Assembly (NCBI RefSeq): GCF_000527035.1
Contig: NZ_AZUK01000002.1
Span: 62,001-126,000 of the forward strand
Direction of reading: 5' to 3'
Length of the DNA: 64,000 nt
Source of the DNA: Tolumonas lignilytica
Lineage (GTDB): Bacteria; Pseudomonadota; Gammaproteobacteria; Enterobacterales; Aeromonadaceae
The position numbers and the translations under genes are program-made. This document shows, one piece after another, positions 56,057-64,000 of this stretch; positions within the stretch are counted from its first letter, which is position 1, and each line of letters begins with the position of its first letter. Below the pieces are notes generated by a model. The model saw only the letters and a program-made list of their open reading frames with translations. It ran no database searches and was not told where the DNA came from.

Positions 56057-56746
56057 CTATGGCTTGAATAAATATGATTTATATATTTTCCAATATTCAT
56101 ATTGCTTAAGTTTTTTTTCAACCTTAATGCCGTCATTAAATAATCGAGGTAAGTCTAATCTCGCGTCTTTATTTCCATTTGAGGCTGCGTTGTGGCACCA
56201 AATAAATGCCTTTTCAAAGTTAACGGGTGTGCCAATTCCATGTTCATAAAATTTCGACATTAAAAACATCGAATGCGTGTCATAACAAAATAATTCCCCG
56301 GATGCTAAATTCGTATCACTAGCTTTTTTACACCAAAAAAATGCCAAATCAAAATCTATAAAGTTAGACTCTGGGTTGGAATATATTAACGCTAATTCAT
56401 ATTGGCTTTTGGAACTAAATTGAGCTGATTTTGTATACCAATATATTGCTTTCTCAATGTTGCCATTATCTTTAAATAATAAAGCTAATTTTTCTTGTGC
56501 CTCTATATGTCCATTTTCTGCTGCTTTAATATACCAATCAAATGCCATTTCTTGAGATTTGGTTGTAGAATTAAATTTTGAATCACGAAGATACTCTTGG
56601 GCAAGATAAAATTGAGCATCTACATTTCCATTATTAGCAAGTTCAAGTAGTTGAGAGATATACTCCTCATCCATCTTTGTTCTTTTTATATTGTTTTCTA
56701 TTTCTTTAAAATCAATAAAAGCTGACAGATCTGGATTTGGGATCAT
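56057..56746 (-). CDS. Sel1-like repeat protein
   Basis: About 229 residues. Repeats of the Sel1/TPR type follow: AFDWYIKAAENGHIEAQEKLA, IEKAIYWYTKSAQFSSKSQYELALIY, then DLAFFWCKKASDTNLASGELF and FEKAFIWCHNAASNGNKDAR. The ATG at 56746 has GGAGG six bases upstream and is preferred to the TTG at 56773. Sel1 proteins are adaptors for protein contacts. No partner is evident. Confidence 0.75.
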   Translation of the reverse strand: MIPNPDLSAFIDFKEIENNIKRTKMDEEYISQLLELANNGNVDAQFYLAQEYLRDSKFNSTTKSQEMAFDWYIKAAENGHIEAQEKLALLFKDNGNIEKAIYWYTKSAQFSSKSQYELALIYSNPESNFIDFDLAFFWCKKASDTNLASGELFCYDTHSMFLMSKFYEHGIGTPVNFEKAFIWCHNAASNGNKDARLDLPRLFNDGIKVEKKLKQYEYWKIYKSYLFKP

Positions 56747-56956
56747 CTGAGCCTCCAATTTGAAGTTGGACAATACCTTTATTTGTTATTACTACTCCAA
56801 TAACTATGCTTATCTTTCTAGCTACAAAAAATCTGAGGCCATCGCAATTCATATGTACTCACTTCCTGTGGTAAATTTAACAAAGAATAATTTTGCTCTG
56901 TAGTCGTCATTTCAACTTGGTTTACTTACGAGCGGTCATTTTCAGTTCAAATTTCA

Positions 56957-57853
56957 TTAACTAAGTACCTTCCACCCAGGGGCTAAGATGGCATGTTCGA
57001 CACCATATAATGCGTGGTGATTTCTAAGTGCCAATAGTTTCCCTGTAAACTTGGATTCAGGTTCTGATGAACAATCCACCTGCCATAAATTCAATAGATA
57101 TCCTGCGAATGGTGCTCGTAGCTCGATTTTCAAAACACCATCAACCATGCCGTAATCTTTCATGATTGTCTGAGGAAACTCAATCGAAGGGTGGGGGATC
57201 AATTCTAGTTCGACAATCCTCTGCCATTGCTTGTCTTCAAGAATGCATTCATGAGCAAATACCTCCGTTGTTTCCAAAATTGCAGAATCAACACGAGTGA
57301 TCACGAAATCTCTGAAACCATTTCTTTTGCGATCAAAGGCCCGGAAATGCCAACGGATCCCGTTATCGACAATCGTATGTGGTACTACAACCCTTTCAGA
57401 AGGACCATTTTCGATAGATGTGTATGTGATTTTGATAGGTCGTTTCTGATAAATGGCTTCAGAAATTGTCGCGACTAGCGACAAATCAGGCTTGTTCAAT
57501 CGAAATGGAGAAACACAGGAAATAACAGTTTTAATATTCCCCATAAAACCATCACCGAATCCCTGACTTAATGTGGAAAGCGTTCTATTCACATCATAAT
57601 CAAACAGGGGTTTGAAAGATGAACTCTTCACATGCATTCGACGTTTTTCATCATATACGGCGTTGTCAGGTGCAAATTCCCGATATCTTGCAAAATCCTG
57701 AGTGGCGACTGAAGGTGCGACACCAAATCGTTCTGTCACCGAGTTTCGGTTGGCTTCACCCTTAAAATACAAAGTGAAATCAATATGAGCTAGTCGTTCT
57801 TGTTGTACCTGGCTCAGTTCAGAGAGCTTAGGTTTGATTTTTTCTACAGTCAT
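56957..57853 (-). CDS. WYL-domain transcriptional regulator of BrxR/CapW type
   Basis: About 298 residues. Residues 1-95 form an N-terminal winged helix (RLAHIDFTLYFKGEANRNSVTERFGVAPSVATQDFARYRE, split here as FTLYFKGEANRN and VATQDFARYRE), and the rest is a WYL ligand-binding domain with RPIKITYTSIENGPSERVVV and WHFRAFDRKRNGFRDFVITR. The order and linker match the BrxR/CapW regulators that repress BREX and CBASS operons, as I recall them. It is divergent from the Argonaute gene, 190 bp between starts. A GTG start at 57871 is possible but lacks a ribosome site. Confidence 0.8.
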   Translation of the reverse strand: MTVEKIKPKLSELSQVQQERLAHIDFTLYFKGEANRNSVTERFGVAPSVATQDFARYREFAPDNAVYDEKRRMHVKSSSFKPLFDYDVNRTLSTLSQGFGDGFMGNIKTVISCVSPFRLNKPDLSLVATISEAIYQKRPIKITYTSIENGPSERVVVPHTIVDNGIRWHFRAFDRKRNGFRDFVITRVDSAILETTEVFAHECILEDKQWQRIVELELIPHPSIEFPQTIMKDYGMVDGVLKIELRAPFAGYLLNLWQVDCSSEPESKFTGKLLALRNHHALYGVEHAILAPGWKVLS

Positions 57854-57869
57854 AGTGCCATTTAGTTTC

Positions 57870-57923
57870 ACTGTTTATATGTACAGTATCATTTATACCT
57901 AATAAAAAAAAGTAGGTAACCTA
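57870..57923. promoter_or_regulatory. candidate operators between regulator and Argonaute
   Basis: ACTGT at 57870-57874 pairs in inverted order with ACAGT at 57883-57887 (8-bp gap), and TAGGTAACCTA at 57913-57923 is a palindrome whose half TACCTA also occurs at 57896-57901. They lie in the divergent promoter region of the regulator and the Argonaute, where a WYL regulator would bind. Confidence 0.4.
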
Positions 57924-57978
57924 TTACAAATCGAGAAAATATGATCTACCATCAAGTCTCAATTGCTTATCCATGAAA

Positions 57979-58025
57979 AAAGTAATGTTACTTGGGAGCG
58001 CATCTGAACCAGAGGACATTACTTT
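57979..58025 (+). promoter_or_regulatory. 10-bp inverted repeat in the Argonaute leader
   Basis: AAAGTAATGT (57979-57988) is repeated inverted as ACATTACTTT (58016-58025), 27 bases apart, ending just before the ribosome site AAGGA of the Argonaute gene (58031). It may be an operator or an RNA hairpin that limits translation. The perfect match and position make chance less likely. Confidence 0.5.
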
Positions 58026-58042
58026 CCCAGAAGGAAATGTGA

Positions 58043-60280
58043 ATGTCGATGGAGTTAGGGCTCAATGCGTTACAACTGAGTAAAAATATCAACGGAACCA
58101 CGGTTCATGCTTACAAAGTCATCTATGACAAAAAGGATGAAAATAAGAATCCAACTCAGTTGATCCGCTCTGTTGCTTCAGCGATTGGAAAGCCCAACCA
58201 TTTTCCGCTAGTGACAAATTTAGGGCATGACTTAATTGTTACTCTAGCACCATTAGACGATTTAATTGTGGATACACCATGGCTTGTTGCGTGCTTAGAA
58301 CTCCATGGGCAGCTTGAATTAGATGCTAATATCCCACTTCATAATGGTGCCTTGCAGCGATTGGTCAATCAAGACCTAGCCAAAGCCGCATATCAGTTAG
58401 CATTTAACAAAAGTGGAACTATTGAATATCTGAACCAGGCAGGTACAGTCGCAATAAGGGAAAAGTCACCATCTGAACGAGTCCGCTTCAAAGCTACATT
58501 TCTTGATGTCTTTAAAACGATTGAATTAGATCCCCAAGTATTACCAGATGGTACAGTAATTATAGGGCTCCAATTAGCACATGGATTGATCGCTAAATCT
58601 GGTATATCACTACAATGGGTGATTGATCATCGTCCCAAATGGTTAGAGGTGATAAAAAGAGTTAGGCATAGATATCAAAGTGCAGATCGTGGAAAGATTG
58701 TCGCTGAATTTGATTCAGTACAGACCGAGCTTAATGGTTCGAGCATCTTGCCCTCCTTAGGCAAATCTTTATATGAATACCATGCAACGAAAGGCGAAAT
58801 AAAAGGAGATCTGCTTGAAGAGACCAAGACCTCCACAGTGGTCAAGGTGAAATATGGTAGCAAGAATGTATGTGACCATGCCGCTTGTCTGCTTGAGCCG
58901 GTATTCGATTTTGAGAGCTTGAGCAATATCGACCCAGATACATTAAACCGATTGGCCAGAGATTTAAAATGGCCCATGGAGGAGCGGATCCGTGAAGGCT
59001 TTAAACTGATCGACGGCTTAGCACTTCCGAACTTTTCATCCCGTCTTGTAAAACTAGAACCTGATCTATTACAACAGTTAAGGCTGAATATCAGCCACAT
59101 TCAATTGCAATTCAATCGTGGGCAGTCGAATAGCGAAAAAGATGTACTGCGATTTGGCGCTTATGCCCAGATGACTAGAAACATGATTGTTCCTGTCGTT
59201 GTCGGTGAAACTGCTGATATGGGTTTGGCTCAGAAAGTCTTCAATGATGTTTTCAATACCTTATCCCGAATTAATCCGTCACAACTGCCTAATATTGCAC
59301 CAAGTTACCCAATGCAAATCTGTGATGCTGATGAATTAGAAATGCGCTTACAGAAAAAATGTCCTGATAATGCAATTTTATTGATCGGATTAGCTCCAGG
59401 AGCTGATAAACGTGCCATACGTGATGTGGCATTTAGTAACAAACTTGCCACCCAATTTTTCAAATTAGACCATAAGCCTAACGTCTATCAGCAAAGCTCA
59501 TATGCTGGGAATATTGCAGCCGGTCTATTTAGTAAGGGGGGAGGGCAAATTTGTAAAATCAGTAATATGCCGGGTAATAGTGAGTTATTTATCGGTTTAG
59601 ATATGGCCGGTACAACAGTCAGAACACCGGGTTTTGCCTTCTTATTTACTCATGAGGGTACACAACTTGGCTGGCAATTAGCTGATAAGCAAATCGGTGA
59701 AAAAATGAGTGATGCAGAGTTGACTGATTTACTGACCCAAGCCGCAAAAGCTTATAAAAAAGAGATGGGTGAACAACCTAAACGAATGACATTACATCGG
59801 GATGGCAAGTTTTACGAGACTCTAGAGGTCGTTGAATCATTTGAATTGGCAACCGGTATTAAAGTTGACGTATTAGAAGTGTTGAAAAGCGGAGCTCCCG
59901 CTATTTATCGACGCACTTCGGTTTATGATCCTGACAAGAAAATTATCCAAAAATGTTTCACCAACCCGGAAGCAGGTGATGCATTTGTCATCAATGAAAA
60001 TGAAATTATCATTTCCACTTATAGCGGTGCTGAGCTAGGGAAAATGGACTCATTGATGAGTGTACGTTCGTTACGTTTGCGGAAACGTCATGGTGATACC
60101 GACCTAAAAACACTCGCAGAACAGGTTTTATATTTAAGCCGTATACACGGAGCATCATTGTACCGACATCCACGTTTACCGGTTACAACACATCATGCAG
60201 ATCGATTCAGTAAATTAAGAAAAGAAGTCCGGGTTGAGTCACTGGCCCAAATGGATCGGCTCTGTCCGGTGTATTTATAA
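58043..60280 (+). CDS. prokaryotic Argonaute with complete PIWI tetrad
   Basis: A 745-residue long-type Argonaute that likely uses small nucleic-acid guides to cut target DNA or RNA. MID: CPDNAILLIGLAPGADKRAIRD near residue 440. PIWI: D520 in LFIGLDMAGTTV, E553 in KQIGEKMSD, D587 in LHRDGKFYET and D720 in THHADRFSK. Spacings (33, 67, 200) resemble those of TtAgo (34, 68, 182), so the DEDD tetrad looks intact and the protein should be active. The N-terminal parts correspond to N and PAZ regions but are too diverged for motifs to be seen. Ribosome site AAGGAAA fits the ATG 58043. The stop is followed after 21 bp by the next gene. Confidence 0.85.
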   Translation: MSMELGLNALQLSKNINGTTVHAYKVIYDKKDENKNPTQLIRSVASAIGKPNHFPLVTNLGHDLIVTLAPLDDLIVDTPWLVACLELHGQLELDANIPLHNGALQRLVNQDLAKAAYQLAFNKSGTIEYLNQAGTVAIREKSPSERVRFKATFLDVFKTIELDPQVLPDGTVIIGLQLAHGLIAKSGISLQWVIDHRPKWLEVIKRVRHRYQSADRGKIVAEFDSVQTELNGSSILPSLGKSLYEYHATKGEIKGDLLEETKTSTVVKVKYGSKNVCDHAACLLEPVFDFESLSNIDPDTLNRLARDLKWPMEERIREGFKLIDGLALPNFSSRLVKLEPDLLQQLRLNISHIQLQFNRGQSNSEKDVLRFGAYAQMTRNMIVPVVVGETADMGLAQKVFNDVFNTLSRINPSQLPNIAPSYPMQICDADELEMRLQKKCPDNAILLIGLAPGADKRAIRDVAFSNKLATQFFKLDHKPNVYQQSSYAGNIAAGLFSKGGGQICKISNMPGNSELFIGLDMAGTTVRTPGFAFLFTHEGTQLGWQLADKQIGEKMSDAELTDLLTQAAKAYKKEMGEQPKRMTLHRDGKFYETLEVVESFELATGIKVDVLEVLKSGAPAIYRRTSVYDPDKKIIQKCFTNPEAGDAFVINENEIIISTYSGAELGKMDSLMSVRSLRLRKRHGDTDLKTLAEQVLYLSRIHGASLYRHPRLPVTTHHADRFSKLRKEVRVESLAQMDRLCPVYL

Positions 60281-60301
60281 ATTGGCAAGGATCACAAAAT
60301 T

Positions 60302-60847
60302 ATGACAAACGAAGAATTGATGATGTCTCTGCGGCATCATGAGTTTATTGGTCCATGCGCCATTCAATATAGATTAAAATGTGGTTGGACAAAGGCGAAA
60401 TATAAGTTAGATGAGTTAATAACTTTAGGATATGTTGATGAACAACAAGAGACAGTTTACCGGCATAAAAATCTAAGCTATGAACCTTTGCCAAAAAAAA
60501 CAATATATTCACCATACATTAGAATTTGGAAGGAGCCTATTGAGAAAAAATATTTTAACAAAAGTTTAAACATTAAGGATAAGATTCATTCCATATTGGG
60601 AAAAAACCAAAATCATAAAAAAATTGCAATTTTAACAGGGGATGCTAAGGAAAGACTTATCCTGAAAAAATGTAGTATTGCCAGAATTCAAAAGGTGGTG
60701 ATTAAAACACCATTACGACTTAAACTCCAAAATTTTAGAGTGATCATTATAACCGACAAGCTAATGGAAAAGCATTTTGGCTTTTGGGGGTTTAATCGAG
60801 TAAGAAAATTAAACTATGTTTCTAAGGTTTATTTGTTGTGTGCTTGA
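60302..60847 (+). CDS. small winged-helix-like protein in the Argonaute operon
   Basis: A 181-residue basic protein. Residues 1-50 (MTNEELMMSLRHHEFIGPCA, then IQYRLKCGWTKAKYKLDELI) have the helix-turn-helix pattern of FtsK-gamma-like winged helices, where a small domain binds DNA. The rest is basic, with KIAILTGDAKERLI and FRVIIITDKLMEKHFG. It starts 21 bp behind the Argonaute stop with an AAGGATC ribosome site, so it is in the same operon. Function unknown; DNA or RNA binding is inferred. Confidence 0.6.
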   Translation: MTNEELMMSLRHHEFIGPCAIQYRLKCGWTKAKYKLDELITLGYVDEQQETVYRHKNLSYEPLPKKTIYSPYIRIWKEPIEKKYFNKSLNIKDKIHSILGKNQNHKKIAILTGDAKERLILKKCSIARIQKVVIKTPLRLKLQNFRVIIITDKLMEKHFGFWGFNRVRKLNYVSKVYLLCA

Positions 60848-60859
60848 TGGGGTAGTAAG

Positions 60860-61600
60860 ATGGAATGTACAAATTCAACAATCAAGTTCTGTTTTAATAA
60901 AGAAAAGTATGGCGATATGGATTTTGTGGCTATAATAACTAAAAGTATAATGCCAGTTTTAGAATATTTTGATGATTATAAATTTGAAGAGACCAACAAT
61001 GTTGTTTCAAATTGTTTTGGTTTTTCTGATTATGATAGTTATTTAAATTCAGAAGATAAAAATAAACACCTGCACGAATCGATTTTACATGGCTTTTGCG
61101 ATAACCTTAAAAGTTATTTAAAAAAATCAGGTCGATTAGATCTTGAGAAGATACCTGATATTGCGATTGAAGAAAGCGTTCGCGGTTCATTTTTTGGAAT
61201 GTTACCGATTTATTTCAACTTGTTAGATATCTTTGAGTGTGGTAGGGAATTATTCGATCTTGAAAGTAATTTTCATCTCAAGAGAGATTGTATTATTAGA
61301 AAAATAATAGTTCCGGTAATTAAAGAACTTCAGATTAGTGATGCGCATTCAATCAGTGATGTTGTGAAGTTTTGTGAATTAGATTTCGTGTATGATTTAT
61401 ATTTGAAATTGAATAAATGGAAATACATGCGCAATTTGAAAATAATGAAAAGCTTTATGCGGAATTATGACAGTAAAACAGGAACATTTTCTGAGAATGC
61501 CAATGTTTGGTGGCATATCATTTTGCGTGAATATGGCTCATATGAATCCGTATTTGATAATTTTTTCTCTGGTGGGAATGTTAATGATTTTTTCAAATGA
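60860..61600 (+). CDS. unknown protein in the Argonaute operon
   Basis: A 246-residue acidic, helical protein, 12 bp behind the previous stop. There are no membrane segments. The sequence has DNLKSYLKKSGRLDLEKIPD, then LPIYFNLLDIFECGRELFDL and RKIIVPVIKELQISDAHSI, with aromatic clusters FSENANVWWHIILREYGSYE near the end. No family recognised. Tight spacing supports a shared transcript and role. Confidence 0.55.
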   Translation: MECTNSTIKFCFNKEKYGDMDFVAIITKSIMPVLEYFDDYKFEETNNVVSNCFGFSDYDSYLNSEDKNKHLHESILHGFCDNLKSYLKKSGRLDLEKIPDIAIEESVRGSFFGMLPIYFNLLDIFECGRELFDLESNFHLKRDCIIRKIIVPVIKELQISDAHSISDVVKFCELDFVYDLYLKLNKWKYMRNLKIMKSFMRNYDSKTGTFSENANVWWHIILREYGSYESVFDNFFSGGNVNDFFK

Positions 61601-61706
61601 TTTTTTTCTGGTGGTTAAAGTGGATATACACATTGATAATACATCAATGTGTATATTGTGAGTTCTTATACTTCAATAAATCTAAACATTTTTGTTAAGG
61701 ATATAT

Positions 61707-62432
61707 ATGTTTAAAATTCCAGAATTGCCATCTCAATTGCAAATGAATCAAGATAAGATACAAAAAATAGTACCAGAAAATCAATCATTTATGTATGAGA
61801 TCTCCCGGTGGGGTGAGCCTAGCCTGAATATGTCATCTCGTGATGAATGTAAAAAGATATTAGCAAAGTTCTCTGGAAAAATCAGTCGTGGCGATGTTAT
61901 ATCGATGGCTCAAAATTTCTTTAAAAAACAAACTGATGAAATTCTTGCGAGTGAACTGTTTTTTTCTGTTATGTTGTGGGGATGGAGTGATCAACCTATT
62001 GGAGTTCCACGTACAGATAATATATATTTGAGCAATTCTTCTGAACACATTGCTAAATCAATCATTCAAGCAGCTAAACACATCCAAATTGGAGATATAA
62101 TTTCTGCATATTCTACGTGGGATGTTAAATATTGCAAAATGGCTTTCATGACGAAAATGTTTTATTTTCTTGGTGTTGCCTCCGAGCAAAAGCCACTGCC
62201 ATTAATACTGGATGCAAATGTTGTGTCCAAGCTAGATCGATTGGGGCTAGACGCAACCAACTTCGCTTCTTGGACACTAGATAATAAATCAAACAAATAT
62301 GGTGTAACCGCTGATACTAAGCAAAGTCCAAGTAAATATAATAATTATGTAAATATGATGAACGTGTGGGCAGACCAATTAAGTTGCAGGCCAGATCAGT
62401 TAGAGATGTTTATATTTACTACTAATTTTTAA
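61707..62432 (+). CDS. OGG-fold DNA-glycosylase-like protein
   Basis: About 241 residues when started at the ATG at 61707 with AAGG before it. SRGDVISMAQNFFKKQ, then VMLWGWSDQPIGVPRTDNIY and AFMTKMFYFLGVASEQKPLPLILDA are shared with the OGG-fold domain family, a version of the 8-oxoguanine glycosylase fold found beside defence genes, as I recall it. A lysine (TKMFYF) and an Asp (LILDAN) mark the catalytic pair candidates. The role may be to remove or recognise altered bases (inference). Continues the operon. Confidence 0.6.
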   Translation: MFKIPELPSQLQMNQDKIQKIVPENQSFMYEISRWGEPSLNMSSRDECKKILAKFSGKISRGDVISMAQNFFKKQTDEILASELFFSVMLWGWSDQPIGVPRTDNIYLSNSSEHIAKSIIQAAKHIQIGDIISAYSTWDVKYCKMAFMTKMFYFLGVASEQKPLPLILDANVVSKLDRLGLDATNFASWTLDNKSNKYGVTADTKQSPSKYNNYVNMMNVWADQLSCRPDQLEMFIFTTNF

Positions 62433-62433
62433 T

Positions 62434-63075
62434 GTGATAGATGAACTAATCATGGATATAAACTATCAAGATATACTCTTTAGTCTACAGAGTAGATTGT
62501 CTGCAATCATTAAACATTCGAATCAACAGCAGGATTTTTATAGGAAATACAAAGATAATTTATGTGTTTATAACATTGCGGATTTGGTCGCCCACCCTCA
62601 CAAAAAACATTTATTTCCATTTAGAATAATTGGTTATGGTTCATTTAGCGTTGTTCTTAAACACCCTAAAATTTCTAATGTTGTTTTTAAGATCCATAGT
62701 GAAGATGGATTTAATGTGTATGCTGAGTATTGCAAAAATCTGGTAAAACCATTTAGCTTAATACATCCTGTAATTTATGAAACAGTGTTTGCTTGCAATA
62801 AATATGGTGAGCTATTTGATGAGGCTGTATATATAACAGTAATGGAGGAATTGTTTGAGTTGAGGCGGCCTATATGTAAAACAGGAGAGCTAATAAGCTA
62901 TATTCAAGAAATAAGAGATCTTTGCAAATACACAACTGAACATCACAAATTAATATCTGTTGATGTAAAAAATAACTTAATGCAGCGTATAGATGGTCAA
63001 ATAGTTTGCCCTGACCCTGTTGCTGCAATATTTCCAAATATAGATAGCGATCCTGATTCGGTTGATATTTATTAA
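62434..63075 (+). CDS. protein-kinase-like protein
   Basis: About 213 residues from GTG 62434, one base behind the previous stop; an ATG at 62452 would give 207 residues. FRIIGYGSFSVVLKHPKISN resembles a glycine-rich loop, VVFKI the lysine of strand 3, YITVMEELFELRRP the hinge, and SVDVKNNLMQ with CPDPVAA the catalytic loop and a DPV that replaces DFG. Short for a full kinase and with a changed metal motif, so it may be a degenerate kinase. Last clear gene of the operon. Confidence 0.55.
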   Translation: MIDELIMDINYQDILFSLQSRLSAIIKHSNQQQDFYRKYKDNLCVYNIADLVAHPHKKHLFPFRIIGYGSFSVVLKHPKISNVVFKIHSEDGFNVYAEYCKNLVKPFSLIHPVIYETVFACNKYGELFDEAVYITVMEELFELRRPICKTGELISYIQEIRDLCKYTTEHHKLISVDVKNNLMQRIDGQIVCPDPVAAIFPNIDSDPDSVDIY

Positions 63076-63477
63076 AATAGTTCACGGTGAAATCTGAGTT
63101 AAATTCTATTATTTTACATCAGTATTGTTATGCAGCTCAATTGTTTTAGGTGTATATTGTAAATATAAAAATATTAAGTGAGTCTTATGATTTTTTAATC
63201 ATAAGATTATGTGATATACATCAATGAATTTTGCAGGTTAGTGTTGGATTATTATATGGCTTTAAAATTGGTGATGATATTTTCATATAAAACATCTGGT
63301 CATTTAGCCAAGCCTAACAGCCAAGAGATATATGACAAATTATTACCTATAAGATGGAGTCATTTAAGTAAGGTTGGCATTAATAATTTATTTATCTCAG
63401 TTATTGTAACGTAGAATCTGTCAATTAGGAGTCATAATTAATCCGATCTTGGTATATTCTGGGAGTTTTTTTAAGAT
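63076..63477. other. gap with a hairpin after the Argonaute operon
   Basis: About 400 AT-rich bases. CTTATGATT (63184-63192) pairs with AATCATAAG (63197-63205), a 9-bp hairpin that could end the operon, though no T-run follows. A 67-codon ORF from a GTG at 63211 to 63414 has no ribosome site and is doubtful. Confidence 0.35.
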
Positions 63478-63873
63478 ATGGAAACATCATTAGATTGTTT
63501 AGACTACATTCGAGATCTCTCTGAAAACATTAGTTTTTCAATTCAGCGCATAATCGAACTTGAAAAAAAATGTAATGAATTTATTGATTTTCGAGAGAGT
63601 CATATTGATCTTTTATGTAAGATTTTAGGTGAAATATCACCAATATTACGTGGGGATTATTTTGATGAAAATCAAAAATTATTAATTGAGAAGTTGCCAG
63701 AACTTAAATCAGAGTTGGAAGGTAAAGTCGCATCGGCAAGAGAAAATAAAGTAAAATTAATTGATGAACAGGCCAATTTGGAAGCTAAGGTTGCCACTTT
63801 AAAGTTTATAATTAGAGAGAAGAATGATGATATCAGATTTAGAGAAAATGAAGCTGGAAATAAAAAAAATTAA
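63478..63873 (+). CDS. coiled-coil protein
   Basis: A 131-residue, very charged protein. The heptad-like stretch IELEKKCNEFIDFRESHI, then LPELKSELEGKVASARENKV and LIDEQANLEAKVATLKFIIR predicts a coiled coil over most of its length. No signal peptide or membrane segment. It overlaps the following gene by 50 bp in another frame. Unknown role. Confidence 0.55.
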   Translation: METSLDCLDYIRDLSENISFSIQRIIELEKKCNEFIDFRESHIDLLCKILGEISPILRGDYFDENQKLLIEKLPELKSELEGKVASARENKVKLIDEQANLEAKVATLKFIIREKNDDIRFRENEAGNKKN

Positions 63874-64000
63874 ATCAGACTTAAATGATTACAAATGCAA
63901 TGAGTTTATACATGAGATAGATTCAGATTTGGATCATATAGATATGATTGTGTCGGTTAACTGCCAATCAATGAATGATATTGTGAAAATGAGAGGAAAA
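63824..64000 (+). CDS. start of a further coiled-coil gene (cut by window edge)
   Basis: Open frame from ATG 63824 (ATG ATG ATA; the second ATG is also possible), 59 codons to the edge. MISDLEKMKLEIKKIKSDLN predicts a coiled coil again. GAGAG lies a few bases before the start. It overlaps the preceding gene by 50 bp, so the two are coupled. Confidence 0.5.
   Translation, partial: MMISDLEKMKLEIKKIKSDLNDYKCNEFIHEIDSDLDHIDMIVSVNCQSMNDIVKMRGK

Noticed and set aside
63211-63414. 67-codon ORF starting at GTG
   Set aside because: No ribosome site and no protein-like pattern; kept only as part of the gap description.
27258-64000. Prophage
   Set aside because: No capsid, terminase, portal, tail, integrase or lysis genes are visible; the mix fits a defence-rich genomic island instead.

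Overview
The window looks like chromosome from a facultatively anaerobic gammaproteobacterium, probably near Aeromonadales. This is an inference from the gene types (a DsbG of enterobacterial type, YeiH, ModD, a pyruvate:flavodoxin oxidoreductase, a FadH-type enoate reductase, an H-NS relative). No rRNA or other taxonomic marker is present. Positions 1 to about 26,700 have balanced base composition and ordinary metabolic genes. From about 27 kb to the end the DNA is AT-rich, is full of genes of unknown function and carries signs of transfer and decay.

Core-like part. A pyruvate:ferredoxin oxidoreductase (cut by the left edge) is translationally coupled to an Fe-S NAD(P)-linked oxidoreductase. 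Then come dsbG and a DsrE-like gene, yeiH and modD, and a methyltransferase. An OFA-family transporter and an enoate-reductase-like enzyme form a unit divergent from a PadR regulator; a perfect 12-bp inverted repeat between them contains the ATGT-N8-ACAT operator pattern known for PadR. An AEC transporter plus aminotransferase pair is divergent from an Lrp regulator, followed by a LysR regulator with a hydroxynitrile-lyase-like cupin. A membrane and glycosyltransferase group (15.8-18.9 kb) follows. A redox cluster (19.6-22.1 kb) contains a DUF134 regulator, a NifX-like protein with a Cys/His-rich tail, an AhpD-like protein and a metallo-beta-lactamase-fold hydrolase. A phosphatase overlaps a possible kinase-fold gene. 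A tRNA-Ser-like 3' remnant with its own terminator lies at 23.65-23.72 kb, followed by small acyltransferase, Nudix and GNAT genes.

Accessory part. 27.3-31.5 kb is a compact three-gene operon with two phospholipase-D-like proteins and a 650-residue unknown protein, a strong candidate anti-phage system. A decayed IS3-family element follows. 34.4-48.6 kb holds a HelD-type helicase carrying an inserted nuclease-like domain and zinc fingers, an H-NS-like protein, two paralogous SF2-type ATPases and several pairs of small paralogous unknown proteins. 48.8-56.7 kb is a decaying zone: a Nudix gene with an in-frame stop, a frameshifted MazE-like antitoxin and a truncated hsdR. It also has apparently intact Fic, isochorismatase-like, GIY-YIG-like and Sel1-repeat genes.

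The most striking unit starts at 56.9 kb. A WYL-domain regulator of the BrxR/CapW type is divergent from a 745-residue Argonaute with an apparently intact D520/E553/D587/D720 catalytic tetrad. Downstream and close-packed are a small winged-helix-like protein, an unknown 246-residue protein, an OGG-fold DNA-glycosylase-like protein and a protein-kinase-like protein. Inverted repeats sit in the divergent promoter and in the Argonaute leader. I regard this as a likely regulated Argonaute defence locus with unusual partners. The window ends in coiled-coil genes that run off the edge. No integrase, CRISPR array or intact tRNA gene is visible.
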